From the NCBI GenBank assembly GCA_031288675.1, contig JAITQY010000069.1:1-11372 (forward strand): DNA of 11,372 bases. Reading direction: 5' to 3'. The DNA comes from Oscillospiraceae bacterium (GTDB lineage: Bacteria > Bacillota > Clostridia > Oscillospirales > Oscillospiraceae). The translations under genes and the position numbers were made by a program. Shown here in pieces: positions 1 to 5,478 of the stretch. Under the pieces are notes generated by a model. That model was not told the origin of the DNA and did no database searches. It saw only the letters and a program-made list of their open reading frames with translations. Positions within the stretch are counted from its first letter, which is position 1. The number at the start of each line of letters is the position of its first letter.

Positions 1-785
1 CGTATTCGTTTAACGATACTAAGAGCTGCGAATACGATCAGGTTCACTATTACTATACTTGCGCCGACCGGAGTCGCCAGCAGTGCGGACGCGCATAGTC
101 CCAGCACGTAGCACAAGACTGACAATACCGCGCTGGATATGGTTACTCCGCGCCAGCTTTTGAAGATACGACCGGCAGACAGCGACGGGAAAATCAGCAG
201 GCTGCTTATCAGCAAAGCGCCGACAAGTCGGGTTCCGAGCGTTACCGTTACAGCCGTCAGAATTGCGGTTACGGAGTTGTAAACCTTAGGATTCATTCCC
301 GTTGCCTGAGCAAAAGTTTCGTCAAACGTGACCGCGAAAATACGGTTGCAGAACACCATGAACAACCCTGTAACGACTATCCCGAGCGCGATACTGATCC
401 ATACGTCGCCTGACGTCAGCGCAAGAGCGCTTCCAAACAAATACGCGTTAAGGTCGGAATTTTCACCGCTTAGTGAGGCGGCGGCGGTGCCTATAGCTAA
501 CGCGGACGCGCTAAGCACCGCAATGGCGGTATCGCCGCGCAGGACGCCGTTCTCCCCAACACGCAGCAGTATAAATGCCGCCCCAACCGTTCCGGCAAGC
601 GCAAACGGCAGAGGAGCGATTCCAAAAGCGGAAGCTATGGCTAACGCGCCGAAACCGACATGCGACAAGCCGTCGCCTATCATAGAGTAGTTCTTCAGCA
701 CAAGCGTTGTGCCCAACAGTGCGGTACACAGAGCAATTAACGCGCCGGCAATCAGCGCGCGCTGGAAGAACTGGTAACCTAACAT
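1..785 (-). CDS. Metal ABC transporter permease, ABC-3 (ZnuB/TroC-like) family, 3' end cut by window
   Basis: This is the membrane subunit of a zinc, manganese or iron importer. Translating from the ATG at 785-783 gives 261 residues up to the window edge without a stop. The protein is very hydrophobic, with about eight membrane segments expected for the family. Family landmarks are visible: GDGLSHVGFGALA (residues 38-50), the FGSALAL loop (118-124), the cytoplasmic DETFAQATGM stretch (155-164) and the RLVGALLISSLLIFPS segment (186-201). Usual length is about 265-290 residues, so only the C-terminal tip should be missing. The start lies 1 nt after the TGA of the ATPase gene, so the two are likely translationally coupled, and no separate strong ribosome binding site is needed. 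The metal cannot be told from the sequence. No substrate-binding protein gene lies on the upstream side; it may be beyond the left edge. Confidence 0.9.
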   Translation of the reverse strand, partial: MLGYQFFQRALIAGALIALCTALLGTTLVLKNYSMIGDGLSHVGFGALAIASAFGIAPLPFALAGTVGAAFILLRVGENGVLRGDTAIAVLSASALAIGTAAASLSGENSDLNAYLFGSALALTSGDVWISIALGIVVTGLFMVFCNRIFAVTFDETFAQATGMNPKVYNSVTAILTAVTVTLGTRLVGALLISSLLIFPSLSAGRIFKSWRGVTISSAVLSVLCYVLGLCASALLATPVGASIVIVNLIVFAALSIVKRI

Positions 786-786
786 C

Positions 787-1431
787 TCAATGAGTGTGTA
801 CAATCTTTACTTCTCCGTTTTCAATGCGCAGTTCGCGGTGGGCGCGGCAGTTAACGTCGTGCGAGACGGTGATTACGGTCATACCGCCGCGGTTAAGGAC
901 GGTAACAAGCTCGTCAAATTCCGCACAGGACTGAGCGTCAAGCCCGGCGGTAGGCTCGTCCATCACTAACATCATCGCGGCGGCGCGCAGAGCGCGGGCG
1001 ATGAGAACTCTTCTGCGCTGACCGCCGGAAAGCTCCCCGTAACGCTTTTTTGCAAGACCGCTTATGCCGAGCTTTTCTAAACAGTTCGCGGTAAGGGACT
1101 TGTCTGATTTTGAATAAAACCATCCAGACCCCTCGCGCCCTAAGCCTCCGGACAGTACTACCTCGCTAACAAGCGCCGGAAAATTCTCGCGTATTTCCGT
1201 GTTTTGCGGCAAATATCCGATGCGGCTTGGTGTTAGTCCGTCGCCGAACTCCACGCTTCCGGAGCGCGGTTCTTTGAGCTTCAGCAATCCCCTCAGCAGG
1301 GTACTCTTGCCCGCTCCGTTAGGTCCCGCAAGACATATGTAGTCGCCCGCGCTGACCGTGAGGTTCACGTTCCGCAATACTGTAAGCGTACCGTACCCGA
1401 ACGATGCGTTTTTACATTCTATAAGTGCCAT
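787..1431 (-). CDS. Metal ABC transporter ATP-binding protein (ZnuC/AdcC-like)
   Basis: This cytoplasmic ATPase of 214 residues would power metal import through the permease encoded just downstream. All ABC motifs are intact: Walker A GPNGAGKST (36-44), Q-loop LPQ with Gln76, signature LSGGQRRR (134-141), Walker B MLVMDEP with catalytic Glu159, D-loop GLDA (163-166) and switch His191 in SHD. It is somewhat shorter than typical ZnuC (about 230-250), mostly at the C-terminus, which ends in VHTH. The ATG at 1431-1429 is the only sensible start because the strand leading to FGYG begins a few residues later. No Shine-Dalgarno is present; a strong promoter ends only 8 nt upstream of the start, so translation probably begins on an almost leaderless mRNA. 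Pairing with an ABC-3 permease assigns it to the zinc/manganese/iron group; the exact metal is open. Confidence 0.93.
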   Translation of the reverse strand: MALIECKNASFGYGTLTVLRNVNLTVSAGDYICLAGPNGAGKSTLLRGLLKLKEPRSGSVEFGDGLTPSRIGYLPQNTEIRENFPALVSEVVLSGGLGREGSGWFYSKSDKSLTANCLEKLGISGLAKKRYGELSGGQRRRVLIARALRAAAMMLVMDEPTAGLDAQSCAEFDELVTVLNRGGMTVITVSHDVNCRAHRELRIENGEVKIVHTH

Positions 1432-1439
1432 ATACAGAC

Positions 1440-1468
1440 ATTATACGGCAAGTATAAGTGATTGTCAA
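1440..1468 (-). promoter_or_regulatory. Sigma-A promoter of the metal ABC importer
   Basis: On the minus strand, TTGACA (1468-1463) and TATAAT (1445-1440) are both perfect consensus boxes with a 17-nt spacer. The last base of the -10 is followed by only 8 nt before the ATG at 1431, so a normal start site (about 1434-1432) gives a 5' leader of roughly 1-3 nt or none. Confidence 0.85.
1441..1457. promoter_or_regulatory. Candidate operator: 6-5-6 inverted repeat over the importer -10 box
   Basis: TTATAC (1441-1446), spacer GGCAA, GTATAA (1452-1457) form a perfect inverted repeat. It covers five of the six -10 bases and most of the promoter spacer, where a bound dimer would block RNA polymerase. 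A metal-sensing repressor of the Fur/PerR/Zur or DtxR/MntR type is inferred from the gene it controls. The TTATA...TATAA ends resemble PerR-type boxes, but the spacing differs and no family can be assigned. Confidence 0.5.
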
Positions 1469-1479
1469 GGGGATTGTCA
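1461..1479. repeat. Direct repeat ATTGTCA, two copies 12 nt apart, at the importer -35
   Basis: ATTGTCA occurs at 1461-1467 and 1473-1479 on the plus strand (TGACAAT on the minus strand). The copy at 1461-1467 overlaps the -35 hexamer TTGACA. The 12-nt period is close to one helical turn, so the copies could be a tandem activator or repressor site, or the second may be chance. No protein can be named. Confidence 0.3.
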
Positions 1480-1498
1480 TTTTATCTGCCGGTGAAGG

Positions 1499-2227
1499 CT
1501 AATTCCCGTACTGACCTTTCACATACGGCAGTATCGCGTATGTAACTTGGTCGGCGGTAATTGTTCGGGTATGGATTTCAGGCGGATAACCCGCGGTATT
1601 CAGGCAAGTAGTGTAATTCTCACAGTCCCAGCATTTTTCCGTGCCTTTCGCTTTCCTGCAAATTGCGCTTCCAACGTCGCAGTCCGGAAAATGGCAGCCG
1701 TCGCAAAACTTGTTCCCGAAATCACCAACGCCGTATACCTCCGTACAGCACTCCCGAGCATAATCCAATTCTTCAGTACTGAACGAAGTTTCACCTGTAT
1801 AATGAACGCACAAATCGCAGCGATGTCCGCAGCTGCCGCGATGAATATGCGTTACCGGAAACGGCTTGCGGTTCGGATTCTTTTTCATCAATATCAACTT
1901 CTTTACCGCTTCCAGCGTCTCCAAATCGAAAACGGGAATGAACAGCCATTTGCCTCCATCAAAGATTGGAGCGGCGTCATAAATATCCTGTATCGCTTGC
2001 GGAAACTCGCCGCGTCGTGCTTCAAACTTCTCGCGTTCCGCTTTGCCGTGGATGATTTGGAAAACGTAATGATCTTCATGTATTTGGATTATCAGTATGG
2101 TTTTTTTGCCCTGACGGAATTTCAAACAATCAACACCGAAAGATTGACCCGGTAATTCATCAAGTTTATACTTGCCGCGCATAAAACGCATAGTTTCTCC
2201 GGCAACTTTTTGTAGTTCGTCAGTCAT
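1499..2227 (-). CDS. DUF3788-DUF3795 fusion protein, cysteine-rich
   Basis: This 242-residue protein has no signal peptide or membrane segment and is probably cytoplasmic. Residues about 12-118 resemble DUF3788: a basic FRQGKKTILII strand (37-47), HGKAEREKFE (60-69), an EIYD-like QDIYDAAP (80-87) and GGKWLFIPV (91-99). Residues about 131-208 resemble DUF3795, a putative zinc-binding module, with 12 cysteines: 133, 137, 140, 160, 161, 175, 178, 183, 190, 199, 202 and 208, including CGHRCDLC, CDGC and CWDC. Neither domain has a known activity, so I assign no function. The ATG at 2227-2225 has a strong GGAGGTG site (2235-2241) at proper spacing. It lies on the same strand as the metal importer, 68 nt upstream of it, but the importer has its own promoter, so a shared role is only a guess. 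Family assignment is from remembered domain patterns. Confidence 0.8.
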   Translation of the reverse strand: MTDELQKVAGETMRFMRGKYKLDELPGQSFGVDCLKFRQGKKTILIIQIHEDHYVFQIIHGKAEREKFEARRGEFPQAIQDIYDAAPIFDGGKWLFIPVFDLETLEAVKKLILMKKNPNRKPFPVTHIHRGSCGHRCDLCVHYTGETSFSTEELDYARECCTEVYGVGDFGNKFCDGCHFPDCDVGSAICRKAKGTEKCWDCENYTTCLNTAGYPPEIHTRTITADQVTYAILPYVKGQYGN

Positions 2228-2389
2228 TTATCAGCACCTCCGGCATCATGCAATGAGTTGTTTTATATATTTCGTGCGAGCAATGCCGAGATAGTCGGCA
2301 GTTATTAGTCGCGAGTCGACAGTGGACGGGAGATGCGCCCTGCGGTGGACGTTAATCATTAAATATTAGTCATTAATCACTACTCTTGT
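2228..2389 (-). other. Long 5' leader of the DUF3788-DUF3795 gene
   Basis: From the predicted start site near 2383 the mRNA has about 155 nt before the ATG at 2227. It holds a perfect 6-bp stem with a 5-nt loop (TGCCGA/TCGGCA, 2284-2300), a GTCG-5-CGAC near-palindrome around 2308-2320, direct repeats of GTGGACG (2322-2328 and 2345-2351) and of TTAATCA 21 nt apart (2352-2358 and 2373-2379). No known riboswitch or T-box is recognisable. The repeats may be the remains of a dispersed element rather than a control region. Confidence 0.4.
2284..2300. repeat. Small hairpin, 6-bp stem and 5-nt loop
   Basis: TGCCGA (2284-2289), GATAG, TCGGCA (2295-2300) are perfectly complementary. No T-tract follows on either strand, so it is not an intrinsic terminator. 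It lies about 57 nt upstream of the DUF3788-DUF3795 start codon. Confidence 0.45.
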
Positions 2390-2417
2390 AGTATAGCACA
2401 AAAAACGGATTTGTCAA
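2390..2417 (-). promoter_or_regulatory. Sigma-A promoter of the DUF3788-DUF3795 gene
   Basis: On the minus strand, TTGACA (2417-2412), a 16-nt spacer and TATACT (2395-2390) make a strong sigma-A type promoter directed to the gene starting at 2227. The predicted start site is near 2383. It also lies downstream of the SpoIID-type gene, so the gene at 2227 need not depend on read-through. Confidence 0.7.
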
Positions 2418-2491
2418 GTGTTTTTTGCGTGCAAACATAAATTATTTCGAGAACACCAAACCGGCGGTGATTCGGTGACGGTGAAGCGGTA

Positions 2492-4153
2492 TTACCGGCT
2501 GACATCCACGCCGGTGAAGTAATAATTTATGATGTCCCTGTAGTCTTTGCCGTGTTCCGCCATTGCGCGCGCGCCCCACTGGCTCATCCCGACGTTGTGC
2601 CCCCAGCCGGAGCCGCGAAAAACGAACGTGTCGCCTACCTGCTCCACGCCGCTGACAAGGCTTTGACCGAGCTCGCCGAGTAAACGCTTGGCAGTGCTTC
2701 CGCTTCCGGTGATGACGGTAACCTCGTGCCCCGCAATGCGTTCTGTTCCGTTGCTGCCGATTGCGTAGACGTCGGTTTCAGTGAACTGCTCTGACTGCCC
2801 GGCGATGTAAAGGGTTTCGTTATCGGAGGTTTCCGCCTCGCTGCCCTTTACGGTAACGGTGAAACGGGCGGAGCGGACTTTACTGCCGCCGAGTATTGTG
2901 CGTGCCTGCTCGCGGCTGAATGTGAATGTCTTGCCGCGACTGTCCCTGAACGTGACGGAATAGATGTTTCCAAGCCGCGTATATACGGGCGTGATGCTGA
3001 CGACACTGCCGATGCCGTAGCCCTTGCCTTGCAGAATTTCGCTGATTTGCGCAGAGGTGAACTCCGCTGTCCAGCTTTCATGCCCTGTGGTGATAAGCGG
3101 TTCGTACTCGTCGATTTTGCCGCGCAGATACGGGATAGCTTCGTTAAAAACGTTCTCGCTGTCCTCTGTCGCGCCGCCGTCACTGGAAAAGTAGAATATG
3201 CTCGCTACTTCACCGCCGTATGTGATGTATTCCCCGGAGGTTTCAGCGACAGCGCGGTCGATTTCAGGGGACTGAGTTTGCAGACCGCTGTAGGCTTGAC
3301 AATCGGTAGTGTTGCAGATGTCGAAGCCATAACTCCAATGCTTGCCGACGTTGTGAGCGGCGTAGGTGCGCGCGCAGACAGCCTGAGCTTTCAGCGCCTC
3401 CAGCGGCCAAGTGTATGTCATTTCTGACGGCAGAACGCCGCGAATGTAATCTTCCATTGACAAGACGTTGATGACGGTCAGGTTTCCGTCCGGACTGTTG
3501 CGGATATATTCAAATCCTCCGGGATATTTGTATCCTTTGAACCACGTCAGGGCTTCGCCTCCGCGACCGTCCGGCATTATGCCGAGACCTGTATCAGAAC
3601 CTCCGTCGAACTCGAAGAGGATACGGTCTGTGCCGGTTTCAACGACGGTGACGCAGTTAGAAGAACCCGTCCAAAGATTTGACGCGTCGGAGCTTGACAT
3701 ATAGTTTCCGTGCAGGGCGAGATACTTCCCGCGCGAGTAGGCTACAAAGCCGCCGCTGTACTCCGAAGCGGCGTCCTGAGCGGAGGAGTAGTCGCGGTAT
3801 TCTCCGGCGAGTTTGTGATAACATCCGATCGTGCCAACAGAGTTTTTAGGCTTGTCCTGAACATAGAGGTTCTTGCTGTCGTTAGTTATGTACAGGCTGC
3901 GGTCTTTGAGCATTGTGATTTTGGTTGCGGAGGTGTAGGCGATCTCGGTAAATTCGCGGTTAGAGTCAAAGTAACCGAGCGAGTAGCCTTGCCCGGAGTA
4001 GTTCTCAAGATTAGCATAGACAAGCCCGTTTGAGCCGTAGCTGAGTCCGCATTTTATAACGGCGTACTGGTCGGAAAATCTTGCGTTGGTGTTAGTGGGT
4101 AAAAGAGCGGAAAAAAACGCGATTATTAAGCATAATGCACAAAGTCTTTTCAT
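2492..4153 (-). CDS. Secreted SpoIID/LytB-domain peptidoglycan enzyme with SPOR-like segment
   Basis: This 553-residue protein starts with a Sec-type signal peptide: MKRLCALC, a hydrophobic core to about 19, and a likely cleavage after NTNA (21-24). Residues about 108-165 (GTIGCYHKLAGEY, GGFVAY, KYLALHGNYMSSSDAS) look like a SPOR domain. The SpoIID/LytB domain spans about 225-550: the LSMEDYIRGVLPSEM segment (231-245) with the family catalytic Glu at 244, the cysteine motif CNTTDCQAY (280-288) matching the zinc-site region of SpoIID, and GSGWGHNVGMSQWGARAMA (514-532). SpoIID is a lytic transglycosylase acting on denuded glycans during spore engulfment; LytB relatives modify walls in vegetative cells. 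B. subtilis SpoIID is about 340 residues, so this is an enlarged form and the sporulation role is not certain. ATG 4153 was chosen over an in-frame ATG at 4258 because it begins the signal peptide and has a GGAG site 7 nt upstream; the upstream ATG lies within the -35 box. Confidence 0.9.
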   Translation of the reverse strand: MKRLCALCLIIAFFSALLPTNTNARFSDQYAVIKCGLSYGSNGLVYANLENYSGQGYSLGYFDSNREFTEIAYTSATKITMLKDRSLYITNDSKNLYVQDKPKNSVGTIGCYHKLAGEYRDYSSAQDAASEYSGGFVAYSRGKYLALHGNYMSSSDASNLWTGSSNCVTVVETGTDRILFEFDGGSDTGLGIMPDGRGGEALTWFKGYKYPGGFEYIRNSPDGNLTVINVLSMEDYIRGVLPSEMTYTWPLEALKAQAVCARTYAAHNVGKHWSYGFDICNTTDCQAYSGLQTQSPEIDRAVAETSGEYITYGGEVASIFYFSSDGGATEDSENVFNEAIPYLRGKIDEYEPLITTGHESWTAEFTSAQISEILQGKGYGIGSVVSITPVYTRLGNIYSVTFRDSRGKTFTFSREQARTILGGSKVRSARFTVTVKGSEAETSDNETLYIAGQSEQFTETDVYAIGSNGTERIAGHEVTVITGSGSTAKRLLGELGQSLVSGVEQVGDTFVFRGSGWGHNVGMSQWGARAMAEHGKDYRDIINYYFTGVDVSR

Positions 4154-4175
4154 TTTTATACTCCGAAAATTTTGG

Positions 4176-4204
4176 TTGACATAGATATTTATAAGTGTTA
4201 ATAT
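4176..4204 (+). promoter_or_regulatory. Promoter of the asd-dapA-dapB-obg-argG gene row
   Basis: TTGACA (4176-4181), a 17-nt spacer and TAATAT (4199-4204) form a good sigma-A promoter. The start site would be near 4211, giving asd a leader of about 113 nt. The whole promoter lies inside the transcribed leader of the divergent SpoIID-type gene. Confidence 0.65.
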
Positions 4205-4210
4205 ATTATG

Positions 4211-4323
4211 AATACAGTAACAGGGTTTTATTATACACGGATCAAGTAGAAAATGCAAGCCTTTTTCGACAAAATCCCTTAATTACCTTGATTTACATTT
4301 TCCACAATCGGAGGGCAGCACAT
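4211..4323 (+). other. asd leader with three crossing complementary segments
   Basis: Three segments occur in the order C, A, B and their complements follow in the same order. AGGGTTTT (4222-4229) pairs with AAAATCCCT (4271-4279) with one bulge; ATCAAG (4241-4246) pairs with CTTGAT (4287-4292); GAAAATG (4249-4255) pairs with CATTTTC (4296-4302). Such pairings cross and can only form as pseudoknots or as alternatives. The last complement ends 7 nt before the GGAGGG ribosome binding site (4310-4315). It does not match the lysine riboswitch or a T-box. The region is AT-rich, so chance is possible. Confidence 0.3.
4230..4258 (-). promoter_or_regulatory. Promoter of the SpoIID/LytB gene
   Basis: On the minus strand, TTGCAT (4258-4253), a 17-nt spacer and TATAAT (4235-4230) form a strong sigma-A type promoter. 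The start site would be near 4223, giving a leader of about 70 nt. It overlaps the leader of asd. A vegetative-type promoter argues mildly against strictly sporulation-specific expression. Confidence 0.7.
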
Positions 4324-5409
4324 ATGAGCAAGAGATATAAAGCAGGCGTAATAGGCGCGACGGGTATGGTGGGACAGAGGTTTGTTACTCTGCTTGCCGA
4401 TCATCCGTGGTTTGAACTGACCGCACTTGCGGCAAGTTCCCGTTCCGCCGGAAAAACATATGAGGAAGCTGCCGGTAAACGCTGGTTAATGAGCGTTCCA
4501 ATGCCGGAGCAGGCGAAGAACCTTATGGTTTTGGATGCTGACGCTGATGTGGAGAAAGTCAAAGCGGCGGTAGATTTTGTATTCTGCGCGGTAGATATGC
4601 CGAAAGCGGAGATACTCGCGCTTGAGGATAAATATGCCAAGGCGGAAATACCTGTAGTCAGCAACAACAGCGCAAACCGCTGGACGCCGGATGTGCCTAT
4701 GGTAATACCGGAGCTTAACTTTGATCATTTGAAAGTTATTGAGGCTCAGCGAAAGCGATTGGGTACAAAGCGGGGATTCATAGCGGTCAAGAGCAACTGC
4801 AGTATCCAAAGCTATGTTCCCGCATTGTACCCCGTCAATGAAAAATATCCGGCGTCGCAAATCCTTGTTTGCACGTATCAGGCTATTTCCGGCGCGGGTA
4901 AGAACTTTGATACTTGGCCGGAGATGATAGATAATGTTATTCCGTATATCGGCGGTGAGGAGGAGAAGTCGGAGCGCGAGCCGCTTAAAGTTTGGGGCAG
5001 GGTAGAGGGCGCGGAAATAGTGACAGCAGATTTGCCCGCAATCACGGCGCAATGTATTCGCGTTCCTGTAAGCGACGGTCATACGGCGGCGGTGTTTGTG
5101 AGATTCGCGGACGCTAAACCGGGCAAGGATGAAATAATAGATATTTGGAAGAACTATAAAAGCCCGATACTGAAATATGATTTGCCGAGCGCGCCGAAAC
5201 AGTTCCTGAGATATTTTGAGGATGACAACCGTCCTCAGGCTAAACTCGACCGCGAGCTTGAGGGAGGAATGGCGGTAAGCTGCGGCAGACTGCGTGAAGA
5301 TACTCAGTACGATTATAAGTTTGTATGCCTGTCGCACAATACGCTTCGCGGCGCGGCGGGCGGCGCGGTTCTGCTTGCGGAACTGCTGTGCGCGGAGAAG
5401 TATATTTAG
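4324..5409 (+). CDS. asd: Aspartate-semialdehyde dehydrogenase, archaeal/fungal-type
   Basis: This 361-residue cytoplasmic enzyme makes L-aspartate 4-semialdehyde from aspartyl phosphate with NADPH, the branch point to diaminopimelate/lysine and to threonine and methionine. The nucleotide-binding loop GATGMVG is at 11-17, the active-site cysteine is Cys159 in KSNCSIQ, and the acid/base histidine is probably His253 in VSDGHTA. The segment GAGKNFDTWPEMIDNVIPYI (190-209), the EEEKSE stretch (212-217) and the length of about 360 are typical of the archaeal/eukaryotic-like Asd group (the TIGR00978 type), not of the E. coli group. The ATG at 4324 has GGAGGG (4310-4315) 8 nt upstream and begins right at the Rossmann fold; the in-frame extension upstream to 4195 is leader and promoter DNA. 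It heads a row with dapA and dapB, which use its product. Confidence 0.96.
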   Translation: MSKRYKAGVIGATGMVGQRFVTLLADHPWFELTALAASSRSAGKTYEEAAGKRWLMSVPMPEQAKNLMVLDADADVEKVKAAVDFVFCAVDMPKAEILALEDKYAKAEIPVVSNNSANRWTPDVPMVIPELNFDHLKVIEAQRKRLGTKRGFIAVKSNCSIQSYVPALYPVNEKYPASQILVCTYQAISGAGKNFDTWPEMIDNVIPYIGGEEEKSEREPLKVWGRVEGAEIVTADLPAITAQCIRVPVSDGHTAAVFVRFADAKPGKDEIIDIWKNYKSPILKYDLPSAPKQFLRYFEDDNRPQAKLDRELEGGMAVSCGRLREDTQYDYKFVCLSHNTLRGAAGGAVLLAELLCAEKYI

Positions 5410-5478
5410 CAGTTGTCAGATGAGAGTTTTGTACGCAGTGACAGGACTATCAGTGAGATGAAATTAAGGAGAAAATAT

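Noticed and set aside
1547..2155. Open frame of 202 codons on the plus strand opposite the DUF3788-DUF3795 gene
   Set aside because: It is antisense to a better-supported gene with a strong ribosome binding site and recognisable domains, and it has no motif of its own.
2461..2491. Intrinsic terminator after the SpoIID-type gene
   Set aside because: The stretch is GC-rich with three direct GGTGA repeats (2466-2484), but I find no stable stem and no T-tract on the minus strand.
4185..4240. SigE-type sporulation promoter for the SpoIID-type gene
   Set aside because: A CATAATAT string is present on the minus strand, but no -35 element lies at the right distance, while the sigma-A boxes at 4230-4258 fit very well.
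4154..4258. Extended start for the SpoIID-type gene at 4258
   Set aside because: The first codons would lie on the promoter -35 box; the signal peptide and a GGAG site point to 4153.
4195..4323. Extended start for asd at 4195
   Set aside because: The extension runs through the promoter -10 region and leader, shows no homology to the family, and the ATG at 4324 has a proper GGAGGG site directly before the Rossmann fold.
4211..4323. Lysine riboswitch or T-box upstream of asd
   Set aside because: At about 113 nt the leader is too short for a lysine riboswitch, and neither its conserved core nor a T-box sequence with terminator/antiterminator is visible.
4486..5337. Long open frame (283 codons) on the minus strand inside asd
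   Set aside because: It is fully antisense to a certain gene, has no ribosome binding site or recognisable motif, and its composition (rich in Arg, His, Tyr) is that of a shadow frame.
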